From contig NC_083340.1 of the NCBI RefSeq assembly GCF_019175385.1, positions 10,428,336 through 10,492,335 on the forward strand: 64,000 nt of DNA, given 5' to 3'. The translations under genes and the position numbers were made by a program. This document shows positions 11,227-23,400 of the stretch, piece after piece (within the stretch, counting starts at the first letter, position 1; each line of letters opens with the position of its first letter). Source of the stretch: Lycium barbarum. Lineage: Eukaryota; Streptophyta; Magnoliopsida; Solanales; Solanaceae. A model generated the notes under the pieces. That model saw only the letters and a list, made by a program, of their open reading frames with translations. It was not told where the DNA came from and searched no databases.

Positions 11227-14200
11227 TATATGATATATGATATATGATGATGACATACATGATTTTCATTTCAAAGGGCAAGTGCTCTGATGTTTTAAAG
11301 GTTCATACTTGATTCTGGTAAATCTCTGTTTCAGCTATGGTTCTCTTTTCTGTATTCCATGCCTTACATGCTCAGTACATATTCCGTACTGACCCCCTTT
11401 TCTTCGGGGGTTGCGTTTCATGCCGCGCAGGTACACCCAGATGAGTAGAAGTCAATATAGAAGATGTTCCAGCGGCGTTGGCAAGCTCCACTTGCTCCTG
11501 GAGTGCTGCCGAGTCAGAGTATATGTGTTATGATTTCTGATAAATGTTAGAGACTTTGCAGACAGAGTCGTGGGTATTGGAAGTCTGTCTGTAAGCGGCT
11601 CCATCAGCCGATGTGTCATTTTGTGTTATGTTATAAAGTCCATGTGGTTACAGATTTTATTTGATTAAAGAAAAATGAAAAGAATATTCTGAAAGCATTT
11701 ACTATGAATTTCATTTGTATTTGATTTAGAAGTCCAAAGAGATCATGTGTGTAATAGGAGTCTGCGGGTTCGCTCGACCCTAACTAAGGGTCGGGTGCCC
11801 ATCGCACCTTGATCAAGATTAGGGTGTGACACCTTTGGGATGGGTAATGGTGTTAAATAATCTTTTCGGGGTCAAATGAGATAAGGAAGTTCATTAAAAA
11901 TCCTGAAATTCGTCTAAGTCTGAGACAGTTTCAGTTATGCCCAGTTTTCGGGTATTTTTGTTGGGAATTTGAGCCAACTCAAAACATGAAAGTTGTAGGT
12001 ATTTGAAATACCTTTCCAACCATTTATTATGTAGGACAAACGAAGGTCTGTACGAAAAGTTATGACCGATTTACTGAAGCTGTATAAAATGGAAATCCCG
12101 ATTCTTGTAGGATTAGGTTTTAAAGCCCAAGCCTTTATAATAACTTATAAATACAACCAAAAAACGTCCAACGAGAGGGTTTTTCCACCAGAGCCATATA
12201 TCATCTCTCTAAGGTGAGTTTTTTTTTACTCAAATCCCTAAGTTAGTTTCCTTAATTAATCACTAGATTAACACCGAATCATTATATGAAATCGATAGAT
12301 TGTGGAAACTTCATTCAAGGTCAAATATGGGATGAAGCTTTGGGATTTCTTCAAAAAGGTAACACCCTCATACTTTTATGGACATATGGAATTATTATTA
12401 TGTTTTAGACATGGGATAGTTGGTAGAATCATGAAATAGGATTGATTTAGATGCACTTTGTTAAAAACAAAACCCTAGTATTTTTGCTGTAGAATTTCCT
12501 CCGACTAGCCATATTAAATTGACGCTTCCCTCTTATCTAACCGTTGGATCGAACCCAAAATTTAACTGAGTGGTCCCAACATATAGGTCTTAAATGTGAA
12601 CGGTGAAGATCGGATTTAAAGGTCTGTAGATGTGCGTTTCCAGCTATGAACAGTAGCTGCGAATTTGGTGAATATATATAGTTTACTGGTCATACAAACC
12701 TCAATTAGATGTAGAATGATTCTTTGAATCATGGAGCTTACGTTTGGAATATTTTAACGGGATTTAAGGTATGTATCTTTTGAACATACTCTTTCGATCG
12801 GTCTTTATGAACTCTTTGGTTGTGATTTGTATGTCTCTTTTAAAATCATTTTTGACTATAAAGGTGATTTGTATGTCTCCCTTTTAAAAACCTTATTTTG
12901 GATGTATGTCTCTTTAAAAATAAAATCCTTTTTGAATATAAAGGTAATTTATATGTCTCTTTTGCAAACTCTCTTGAAAGATTGATTCTTTATAAAAGCA
13001 TGTTTTGAATGATATGATGAATTGGTTTTACACTCTTGAAATCTATTACATGTTTTGATTAATGGTTAATGTGCATGAGGGGACAAGCCCACATTAAACA
13101 TAGAATGTATAAACCTTATAAGCTGCATGATATGATAAGTATTTGCAAGGCATTCTTTGAAATAAACATTCTTTCAGACTGGCATAATGAACTTGAAAAC
13201 CCATTATTGACTTGGTTTCATCGAAAACTGGTTTTGTGTTTTGCCTTGCTATCCGGGAGGAAGAGTAGCCACTATGGATCCTAGTGTATTAATTGTCTTG
13301 CCATTCGGGAGGAAGAGTGGCCACTTCCGGGTTCGCTACCTGGGGTGTATTAATGGCCTTGCTATTCGGGAGGAAGAGTAGCCACCGTGAGTCCATATTC
13401 TGGTGTATTGTGCAGTGTTTAGGGAACCTCTACGGTCGTCCCTTCGATGTGATTGATTCTTGGGCCTGTATTGGTATGTGTGATATTCTTATTCTCTCAT
13501 GGAATTGTTGTTGACAATCATGATCAATTTGAAAAACATAATTGAAAGGAATTGGGCCTCTGTGGGCGATTTTGATATCCACTTTTATTATGGAACTGGT
13601 ATTTATGCCTGATTGATTTAAAGCATAAATGAAAACTGGGATTTTGAAATGGCTTTATAAACTGTTTAACAAATGATATTAAGAATCATAAAGTGGAATG
13701 ACAGTTTTTATACTATCTTTTCAGAACTGATTTCTCTATGTATTATTATATTTTATTTTTATATTACTTGTTGTCCCCGAGGCACTCACTGAGTACGAAA
13801 GTACTCAGACATACCATTGTTGTTTTTTATGGTATGTTAGGTAACGGAGAAGAGCAGGTTCGTGATACCCTCGACGCTTAGGAGAACTTGCTGCTGCTGC
13901 TGTTGATTTGGTGAGCCCACATCCTTATTCGTGGGACACTTCTTGTTTCATTTATTATTCTAGATTTCCGGGCTGCGTCCCGAAGTTAGATGATTGTTGT
14001 GTCTCTTAGAAGCTCCATAGATATTTGTTAGAATTGTGGGTAGATTGTCAAAATCTCGTATGACTCAATGGGTGTTTGCCACGTTTATGACTATTTACTT
14101 ATATTAGACTTCCGCTTATTTTATTACTTAATTGTGATCCTCATATATGTAGTTACTTATAACTTAGTTTAATTTAATAAGGAAAAATTATTAAAAAGGA

Positions 14201-14862
14201 ACTTGATGTTACATTTATTTTATAAACTGTTGGAGGCGAGTATTGAACCTGGCGGGTTCAAGTGTTATTATTGTGTCGTTTAGGTTCTTCCGATATTGTT
14301 CATGACGTCGGATGCCGGTCACGTCTAGGGTGGGTTTTGGGGCGTGACACTAACTCTAGTTGAACCTCAACATAACTAACTATAGTCAGGCGTTTACTCA
14401 AAAAGCTTAATAAACCAAATACATACAAAAGCCTTTTTTAAAAGAAGTGTAGGTTTACAATATTTATATCGAGAAGACAAAGATTAAACAACCTAGGACT
14501 TAAGACATCTTCAGTATTGGGATGTGGTCCTTGGAGTTATTTAGTCTTGATCTTGAAAGCTCCGAGAAAACAGTGGCAGCTGCTTCAACAATGAGAATAA
14601 TATGATTTGAAGTGCTAGGTCAAACAAATGCCAACATGTTAGAGCACGTGAGGATCATGTGATATAGATAGAGACGTTACAATGATCCTTGTCATTTACC
14701 CGACATGCAACTACTGTTCTGTTGTGGCTTTGCAAGTCAGAACAGTGCCACAGCTTTACAGTTGTCACGTCCGTACAGTGCCCAAGGGACCTGATCAAGG
14801 ACCTAGTCCTTGGTGTATATGTCGATCATCAAAATTATGAAATGTTATAACTCATCAAACGC

Positions 14863-16020
14863 GTTCTAAAGTTATGTGGGTCCAGGTCCAAAATTGAATA
14901 ATAGCATTAGTGGACTAGACTGTTACGTAAATCAGGTGCACATTATTGAGAATACTACTCAGTGTAGGAAGTACACCTGGTAGGTGGTGACCAATTTTCT
15001 TGATATATCCAACAATTTCTTGAAATCTCTTGGGTGATATTATTTGGAGCTGATATCTTGTTTAGAACACTGTTTGAGGGCTCAAAATTTAAGCACCAAA
15101 TGTTGAAATCCCTTGGGTAATATTTATCATTTGGAGCTGAAATCTTGTTTCTTTTGAAAATCGTTATTATTGCGAGCTTGAAGAAGCGCTCTTGAAATTT
15201 AAATTTGAAGAGTGAACTTAAACTAAGTGGATGTTTTTATCAATCTATTTAGAAGAAGACAGATATTTGAGAGGCAAGAAATGTTTGAAGTTTAGGCATA
15301 CATGTTCGAAATTAAGGGATAATTAAATGTACGGAGTTCAAAGTTATTTCAATTTCGATTACAACTTGCGAGTATGAACTTAATTTATTCCATCCAGTCC
15401 ATTTTACTTATCATGTTTTTTTTTTCCAGGTTATGTAAGAATACTTAACTAAAAAATAATTTGACTAAATTATCCTTGTATTTTTTATATCAATTTAATA
15501 TTACTCTCTTTTTTCACTACATTAATCTTTCTTCACATTTATTGAGTAAGGATAAATTGAAAACTAATAATTAATTATATCTTAATTTTTTAAAATGACA
15601 GTTATTTTGAAGGGACGTATTTAGAAATAACTTTAATATTATTTAATACATAAATTAGTTATACATATATTACAATGCATTATATTTAACACAACCAACC
15701 AAGCGATATTCAATTCTTATACATACCTACGGAACGTCCCCTTGTGTCACCAAAAGTGGCACGGAGGAGTACAAGTTCTGCATATTACTGTACGTTATGT
15801 AGGGCCGTCGGTGATAATTGTTTATATGTCCCACTTGAATTTAATTCCCTTTTTTCTATTAAGCTTTTGCATTTCCCACGTTGCCTGCTAGTATTACTAC
15901 TGGTTGACAACTTCCCAAACCCGCGTAAACTAACAGTTTTTCTTCCAAATCTAAAACGCTCCATTTTTTTTTTCTTTTCATTTCCTTCACTTTCTGTAGT
16001 AGTTACACCAAAAATAGAAA
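14863..16020. other. Intergenic and upstream region of the membrane-protein gene
   Basis: No gene before 16021. An ~80-bp imperfect direct repeat (TTGGAGCTGA.ATCTTGTTT, near 15050 and 15130) is visible. 15390-15630 resembles a worn Stowaway-type MITE (TCCATCCAGTCCATTTTACT...GAAGGGACGTA). The last ~70 bases before the ATG are pyrimidine-rich, as in many plant 5' leaders. No convincing TATA box was found. Confidence 0.45.
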
Positions 16021-17645
16021 ATGTACCGTTCATCTAGTTCCACACGATTTTCTGATGAGTTCTTTACTCCTAATCTGAAATCAACAATTTCTAGTGAAAC
16101 TGAAGAACTACCGACGTTTAATCCTCAATCACACGTGGCTAAAAAAGAGAGAAATCGTCTCAGATCTGCTGAAAATGCAATACATGTTATCCCTTTAATA
16201 TTGGTGCTTTCTGCTATCATTTTGTGGGTTTTCTCTAGTCCTGGTAATTTTTACTTCTAAAACCCCCCTAATTCTCAGTATTGTTGTTTTTGCCTCAGCT
16301 AAATATGTTTAAGGTTCCCCTATTTTTTATTTTTTTTTGTGATGTGTAGTAGATGTGGTTTTATTTCATGTATACTTGAATTTTTGCTGACCCATTTGGT
16401 TATACTTTGGTTTTTTTGACTCTGTAATATCAGCAATTTGAAGTATTGAATCATGTGGAAATTGGATGTTGAATTGGTAAATGGCATTTTTTTTTTTTTT
16501 TGGTATTTCTTGAGTTGAGTTTGTGTAAAGTTGGATTCATCAATAGGATATGTGAAAAGATAATTGCTGTTTTTGTTGATTTTTTTCTCTGTTGCTGATC
16601 CTTTTCTAAAGAGAGATTGGAAAGAATCAGATCATTTTCTTGTGGAAAAGATAATACAACTTGCATTTTTATTTTATTTTATGTTTTTTTTAGTAGTAGC
16701 CTAGTAGGTACATAAATGCACTTTTAATTTATGGGTTCTCTGTTGTCTGTATTTAAGATGAAATTGGAGTTTAGTGGATGTTTTTTTTTTTTTCTTTTGC
16801 CCCATATTGAACCTTTGACTAGATTCCTTGTTTTCTGTTTGCTAATGTGTTAACAAGAGTATTTCATCAGAAGGCAATACTGTTCTCATAACTTTTGTGT
16901 GACTTAAATGATCATGAAATTGACTAGAAATAATTATACATGTATTGAAATTGAGAAGTATCTGAGCAATAATCATCATTTCCATACATTGTTTAGGAAA
17001 TTTGACATTGAACTATTAAGACAGAATCTGTTTGAAAATTTTCCAGAATAACTTTCTGTCAACATGCCTGTTTGTGATATTAGTCTTGATAAATTAGCTG
17101 TGAGGTGCATCAGACATTTTTATTGTTGTTTGGTCTTTGAGTATTGGTACTTAGGCAACAGAAATGATGGTTCTTTTTTCTCAAAATTGTTGTTGGGCTA
17201 AAGGAGTTCATTCCTCTATGTCCATGCGGCTTGTACTCGCAGTAGTTGTTTTTTCTTCTCTTTTTTTGTGGGACGCGTTAATTTTGTTTCTCTTATCTTC
17301 ATCAAGGGAGTCTATTCTTTATGGAGTGGCATTTTGTTGTATTGTGTTCTTCTAGTTGAGTCATCTCTAATTCTTTCCTAGTTTTATTGGGCCATAAAAG
17401 GTTAATATTATCTATGCCACTAGTATGTAACTGAATAAAACTGTTAAGACATATTTCTATCCCGCACAGCAGTTACTATGGTGAATAAAGCTGATTCAAT
17501 TGTTGCCAGACTCAACGTTGCTGTAACTGAACCTGAAATCAGCGGAGGCAGTTCAAAGAGCAGTTTCACATCAAATCTGGAGGCAGAGGACATCGATGCA
17601 ACTGATAATTCCATAGGTCAAGAAAATAACGAAGCTAAAGGATGA
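16021..17645 (+). CDS. Small single-pass plant membrane protein, two exons (16021-16243, 17470-17645)
   Basis: The spliced frame encodes 132 aa. Exon 1 ends ...AGTCCTG before GTAATT. The 1,226-bp intron ends CGCACAG, and exon 2 continues in frame (VTMVNKADSIVARLNV) to a TGA at 17643. The protein starts MYRSSSSTRF, has a basic patch (VAKKERNRLRSAENAIH, residues 39-55), one hydrophobic segment (about 55-71, VIPLILVLSAIILWVF) and an acidic, Ser-rich tail. It resembles a conserved plant family annotated only as transmembrane protein (family recalled, not searched). By the positive-inside rule the N-terminus should be cytosolic. Function is unknown. It converges with the monooxygenase locus. Exon 2 and part of the intron are duplicated downstream (orphan exon 20858-21033). 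The upstream start was chosen because it gives the conserved MYRS N-terminus. Confidence 0.8.
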
Positions 17646-20422
17646 CGGAATTTGGAGTTCCTGTTCTCATGTAAAATAGACATCATCAATCATGGTTCTA
17701 AAGTTAAATTAGTATAGTACACTGTATACAAGATATATAGGCGACATCCCGCTGGCAGCTTTTGGAAAAGATCAACAATCGTCTCGAAGCATAGCTATAA
17801 AAACAAGTGTTATTGTGAAAGTTTTACCTTTTGTATTCTACTGTTAGATGGTTATGTTAAAAAGCATATTCTGAATTCTGATACTGAAGTATAAATACAG
17901 CTATTAGCAAGTTCGTTGTTACGAAGAATGAATCATAAAACAAGATATGTTTACTTTTATACACTGTCTACTGTAATTTTTGGGAACTTTTATGTTCTAT
18001 AAGCTATTGCTAAGTGGTTCTTCCCTGAAAAAATAATGTTTGTCTCTTCTAGTTTGCTCAAATTCATAATTGGCATGTCTCGTCATTGTTCCGGGCCTAA
18101 GCAGCTTAGGAAGAATGATGTTATTTCTAATTGAACATATCAGTTTATTCTCGGACTGCAGCACGCGATTTGCCATCACTGTTAGTGGAAAGACACATTG
18201 CCATCTTTCACTTCCATTTGCATTGAACGCATCTTCCGCAGAAATATTCTGACTTCATTGCTTCTGCTAGCTTTTCTGTCAAAACTATCGAATCTTCCAA
18301 TGCATAACAAGCATCTTGACCCATATTGGGTGTAATTGGATGCCATGCAGCTCCAACAAGCAGTGTCCTTCCAGTAGATGATGGAGGACCTATTAGTGAC
18401 CAAAGCCATCGGTCGTAAAGGGGATTTCTCGTTAATGTGTCGTCTGGTGTAAGATTAATCAGGTTTAACATGTCTGCGACTGGCCAATCTCTAACGCGCT
18501 CTTTAGCTTGCTGTTTCAAAATTGATGGATCAGTGATCCTTGGACCTGCCAAGAGATGCAAAAGTTAGAAGGGTGTTAACAGAAAAGTTCCAGCCCACAA
18601 GTGAGTCTCTATTGTTACACCTGGTGCCACATGGGAAATATTTGCTGTCAATAACAGGGAGTAACAACCCCACATGAAACAGAACAAAAGCTAGAACTCT
18701 ATCATATGCACATGAGGCATATTCACCCCTAATTCTTTTGGCACATTGGTGGAATAATAAGTTCTGAGATTTAAAGTTTAAACTCCGCGCTTCTGAGCTT
18801 TTCGATTTACTGTCATTGAAGGGTTTAATAGTCACATTTTGCATAGACATCCGGTGGCCAATAGGTCATAGAATCAATTAAGGTGTCAAAATGAAAAATA
18901 TTGACAAGTTTAGCTGGGGATGTCTATGTATTCTGGCATTAATATTACCGTACCCTCACCAACAGGGTGGAAGTCCAGGTAGCCAACCAACCTGGCTACC
19001 ATGATTCCCTGTCTACTGAAATATGATTATAACATTGTAGTTGTTACTGTAAATGTGACAAGCAGTACCTTATGATTAATGCAGAGATGAAGAACTAGAC
19101 CTGATAGATTTAATGAAGCATATACCTGGAGATGAGATGTTGCACATGACAAACCAATAGACCTTGGTTTTAGAAGCAGGAACATATCCAGCACGTAATC
19201 CTCTTCCATAAGTGTAGTTTACTATTGGTTCAAATGGCTGTCCTTCAGGGAAATATCCTAGGCCTCGAAAGGCGATATGCCCTGCATACTTAGGCTGTCA
19301 AAATCCCATCCACTTAGCCGTTGGTGACCAGACACTATCACAAGCAATCACCACCTGTGGACAGAATTATAGATATAATTTAAGGAAATAAAAGCGCACC
19401 CTATCTAACAACTTAAGCTTCTAGATGACATGATCGCACGATTCAATATGGTATTACAGAAGACGGCACAACAAAGAATTTTTCACGTGCTTGCCTAGGA
19501 AAAAAGAACAGGTCCACGCGTGAGGGATTGAAGTTGCAGATTGGCATGCAGATTTACCTCAGCAGATAATCGAGTTCCATCTTGAAGTTGCAATAATGTA
19601 CTACCATTTTCACTTGTTTCAATCTTTGACAACTTTAGGGAAAAAGAAATAGCATCTGGTGGTAGCTTACTTGCTAGTGTTTCAAGTAAAATTCTCCTCT
19701 CCACTGCCCTTAGTTCTTGGCTGTTCCATTAATTTCATGGGATCAGCAGAAGAAGAGTAAGAGTGGAAATTGTAAATTACCTTTAAAAAGCACATCAATT
19801 GGAAAGGACGATCACTGTCACCGTTTTCCTCATCTTTGAATTCGAGGGCACTTAACACCTCTCCATCATCTGATTTTATTACTATCCTGCAAAGTTTATG
19901 ACATCAACAAAAATCCAGGACTTCCTTTAAAATTGGAATATTTCAAATCTGATAATCATGCCAAGCAGAAGTCACAACAACATCAAACGTGAAACTTCGA
20001 AACCCATTTAGCGATGGAATTGGAAACTCTAACAAGGAGATTAAAAAAAAAAATTCTCTTTATGTATTTTAAAAGTTCATCAGTCATATGTATAGTTCGA
20101 GTTGCAAGCAATTTGTGCTACACATTCATTTGTCTGAGCCATGCGATCAACCAATTCTTGATATATTTAACTAAATAAATAAGCAATGGATTTGGCTAAA
20201 ACAGAAGAGTTGTACTAACATATCCTTTAATTTCAAGAAATTGACTCCTAAGTTCATCACCAACTCCAATAGCACAAGTGCCTTCCATCCATTTTTAGAA
20301 AGTGTTATTGAGCTTCCTTCAGTTCTCAAGGATTCAGCCTGTTCAAGCACCAAGCTTCTAATACCAAGCCTAAATAACAACAAATTACAATCATTAAAAT
20401 TCACAAGAAGAAAAAAAAAACA
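17046..20422. repeat. Segmental duplication, copy A
   Basis: This ~3.4 kb unit is repeated directly behind itself at 20423-23846. It runs from inside the membrane-protein intron (AATAACTTTCTGTC) to a point in intron 1 of the monooxygenase gene. It carries exon 2 of the first gene and exons 2-6 of the second. The two copies align along their whole length with many small differences. Confidence 0.85.
18040..20369 (-). pseudogene. FAD-dependent monooxygenase pseudogene, copy A (exons 2-6 only)
   Basis: Exon-like blocks at 20369-20226, 19886-19822, 19708-19558, 19354-19126 and 18545-18040 match the intact copy at 21416-24096. Exon 1, with its dinucleotide-binding GxGxxG, is absent because the duplication ended inside intron 1. 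Lesions visible: a 1-bp deletion in exon 2 near 20273; exon 2 donor GT changed to AT; exon 3 one base shorter; DG motif changed to DS and a TGA stop at 19298-19300 in exon 5; the GD motif of the FAD pyrophosphate site changed to GA (18349-18351); a 2-bp deletion near 18249; loss of three residues near 18165; and loss of the original stop. It cannot make an enzyme, but may be transcribed. Confidence 0.9.
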
Positions 20423-23400
20423 ATAACTTTCTGTCGACACGCCTGTTTGTGATACTGCAAGGTGCATCAGACAATTCAGTGCTGTTTGGTTTTTGAGTAT
20501 TGGTACTTAGGCAAATGTTTCCTCTATTGATCTTCTGTTGGGTTAGATTTTTGTTCTTTTTCTCCAAATTGTGATTGGGGAAGAGGAGTTCATTCCTGTA
20601 TGTCCATGATGCTCGTACTCAAGTTGATAATTCTTCTCTTTTACTTTTTTGAAGGCGCGTCAAGTTTCTTTCTTTCATCTTTCATCGCGGGAGTCTATTC
20701 TTTTATAGTATTTGTTGTATTTTGACCTCTAGTTGAGTTCTTCCCAGTTTAATGGGTCGTAGGAGGTTAATGTTATTTATGCCACCAGTATATTGTATGA
20801 GAAAAATAGCTTATAACTATCAGTTCGCTGTTGAAGACATATTTTTATCCGGCACAGCAGTTACTATGGTGAATAAAGCTGATTCAATTATTGCCAGAGT
20901 CAACATTGCTGTGAATCAACCTGAAATCAACGGAGGCAGTTCAAAGAGCAGTTTCACATCAAGTCTGGAGTCAGAGGACGTCGATGCAACTGATAGTTTC
21001 ATAGATCAAGAAAATAATGAAGCTAAAGAATGACGAACTTTGAAGTTCCAATGTTCATCTAGAATAGACATCATCAATCATGGTTCTTATGTTAAATTAG
21101 TAAAATGTATACAACATATATAGGTGACATCCAGCTGGCAGCTTTTGGAAAAGATTAACAATCGTCCCAAAGCATAGCTATAAAAGGAAGTGTTATAGTG
21201 AAAGTTTTCCCTTTTGTACTCTACTATTAGATAGTCATGTTAAAAAGCATATTCTGAATCCTGATACTGAAGTATAAATACAGCTATTAGCAGGTTCGTT
21301 GTTACAAAGAATGAATCACAAAACAGGATATGTTTACTTCAATACACTGTCAACTGTAATTTTTGGGAACTTCTATTTTCTTTAAGCTATTGCTAAGTGT
21401 TTCCTTCCTGAGAAACTAATGTTTGTCTCTTTTACTTTGCTCAAATTCATAATTGGCATGTCTCGTCATTGTTTCGGGCTTAAGCAGCTTAGGCACAATG
21501 ATGTTGTTTCTAACAGAACATATGAGTTTATTCTCGGACTGCAGCAGTGCTCCGACGCGATTTGCCATTACTGTTAATGGAAAGACACGTCGCCATCTTT
21601 CACTTCCATATGCTTTGAATGCCTCCTCCACAGAAATATTCTTTGAATTCATTGCTTCTGCTAGCTTTTCTGTCAAAACTACCGAATCTTCCAATGCGCA
21701 ACAAGCACCCTGACCCATGTTGGGTGTCATCGGATGCCATGCATCTCCAACAAGCACGGTCTTTCCACTAGAAGGCGGAGGACTAATTAAGGGCCAAAGC
21801 CATCGGTCATAAAGGGGATTTCTCGTTAATGTGTCATTTGGTGTAAGATTAATCAGGTTTAACATGTCCGCCACAGGCCAATCTCTAACGAGTTCTTCAG
21901 CTTGCTGTCTCAAAATTGATGGATCTGTGATCCTTGGACCTGCCAAAGAGATGCAAAAGTTAGAAGGGTGTTAACAGAAAAGTTCCAGCCCTCAAGTGAG
22001 TCTCTATTGTTACAACTGGCACCACATGGGAAAAATTTGCTGTCAATACATGGAATAACAATCCCACACGAAGTAGAATAAAAGATGGAAGACTATCATA
22101 TGCACATTCACCCCTAATTCTTTGGCACATTGGTGGAATAATGAGTTCGAGATTTAAAGTTTAAACTCCACGCTTCTGAGCTTTTCGATTTACTGTCATT
22201 GAAGGGTTTAATAGACACATTTTGCACAGACATCCAGTGGCCAATAGGTCATACAATCAACTAAGGTGTCAGAGTGAAAAATATTGACAAGTTTCTCTGG
22301 GGATGTCTGTCCATTCTGCCATTAATATTATCGAATCCTCACCAACAAGGGGGAAGTTCAGGTAGCCAACCAACTAGGCTACCATGATTCCCCTATCTAC
22401 TGAAATATGATTAAAACATTTTACCGGATAATATAAATGTGATCGAAGGACAATTACCTTACGATTAATGACAAGTACCTTACGATTAATGCAGAGATGA
22501 AAAACTTGACCTAATAGCTTTAATGAAGCATATACCTGGAGATGAGCTGTTGCACAAGACAAACCAATAGACCTTGGTTTTAGAAGCAGGAACATATCCA
22601 GTACGTAATCCTCTTCCATAAGTGTAGTTTACTTTTGGTTCATATGGCTGTCCTTCAGGGAAATATCCTAGGCCTCGAAAGGCGATATGCCCTGCATACT
22701 TAGGCTGTCGAAATCCCATCCACTTAGCCGTTGGTGACCAGACACCATCACAAGCGATCACCACCTGTGAACAACATTAAAGAAATAATTTAAACAAATA
22801 AAGCACACCCTATCTAACAACTTAAGCTTCTAGATGAAATGATCACACAATTCAGTATGGTATTAGAGAAGACGCAGAACGAAGAATTTTCATGTGCTTG
22901 CCCAATAAAGAAGAATCAGGTCCACACGTGAGGGATTGAAGTTGCAGATTTACCTCAGCAGATAATCGAGTTCCATCCTGAAGTTGCAATAATGTATTAC
23001 CATTTTCACTTGTTTCAATCTTTGACAACTCTGAGGAATAAGAAATAGCATCTGGTGGTAGCTTACTTGCTAGTGTTTCAAGTAAAACTCTCCTCTCCAC
23101 CACCCTTAGTTCTTGGCTGTTCCATTAATTCCATGGGATCAGTAGAAGAAGACTAAGAGTTGCAATGGTAAATTACCTTAAAAAACACATAAATTAGAAA
23201 GAGCCATCAACATTACCTTTTGTCCTCATCTTTGAACCCAAAGGAGTTTAACACCTTTCCTTCATCTGATTTTATTACTATCCTGCAAAGTTTATAATAT
23301 CAACAAAAAGTCCAGGATTTGCAATTGGAACATTTCAAATCTGATAATCATGCAAAGCAAAGCAGAAGTCACAATCAACATCAAACTTAAGAAACTTCGA

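Larger units (their letters stand above)
8720..11831 (+). mobile_element. 3.1 kb solo LTR of another Ty3-type family, nested in the LARD 3' LTR
   Basis: The segment starts TGTTATACCCCGCATTTTC, ends AGATTAGGGTGTGACA and is flanked by identical 5-bp duplications CCTTT (8715-8719 and 11832-11836). The LARD 5' LTR gives the undisturbed empty site. Neither a primer-binding site nor a second copy of the terminal sequence occurs inside, so this is one LTR left after LTR-LTR recombination. Orientation follows the usual solanaceous start and end motifs and is likely, not certain. It holds two minisatellites. Confidence 0.85.
5006..14349 (+). mobile_element. Non-autonomous Ty3-type element (LARD-like) with 2.6 kb LTRs
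   Basis: Both LTRs start TGTAACATCCCGTAAATCC and end GGGGCGTGACA. The insertion is flanked by identical 5-bp duplications CTAAC (5001-5005 and 14350-14354). A primer-binding site (TGGTATCAGAGC) and a polypurine tract (AAGGGGGGATAA) are intact. The internal region is only 1,055 bp with no gag or pol, so the element needs proteins from a related autonomous copy. The sequence CATTCGAGGACGAATG before the polypurine tract is typical of solanaceous Tekay/Del chromovirus relatives (from memory). By eye the two LTRs differ by a few percent, suggesting a fairly recent insertion. The 3' LTR is itself split by a solo LTR. Confidence 0.9.
8638..14349 (+). repeat. 3' LTR of the LARD, interrupted by a solo LTR
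   Basis: The LTR starts TGTAACATCCCG at 8638, breaks at 8719, resumes at 11832 or 11837 and ends GGGGCGTGACA at 14349. Its parts together match the 5' LTR along its whole length, including the minisatellite at 13244-13388. Confidence 0.9.
4051..14857 (-). mobile_element. Decayed copia-type retrotransposon (minus strand) hosting the nested insertions
   Basis: The 5' LTR runs from 4709 to 14857 on plus coordinates. Subtracting the inserted Ty3 element and one target copy leaves about 800 bp of LTR. It begins TGATGAAAC and ends ACTCATCA. The internal part is only 4144-4708: a primer-binding site and a 5' gag piece. The 3' LTR is reduced to its last ~93 bases (4051-4143). Flanks GACGC (4046-4050) and AACGC (14858-14862) look like a 5-bp target duplication with one change. 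Most of gag, all of pol and most of the 3' LTR were lost in one internal deletion. Confidence 0.7.

Noticed and set aside
15744..16037. 97-codon plus-strand frame and its antisense partner just before the membrane-protein gene
   Set aside because: It overlaps the true start out of frame, has no recognisable domain and lies in the pyrimidine-rich leader.
17164..17355. Short frame within the membrane-protein intron, and its extended relative at 20752
   Set aside because: The intron sequence is duplicated in both units but the frame is not conserved between them; only the exon-2 part at 20858-21033 is.
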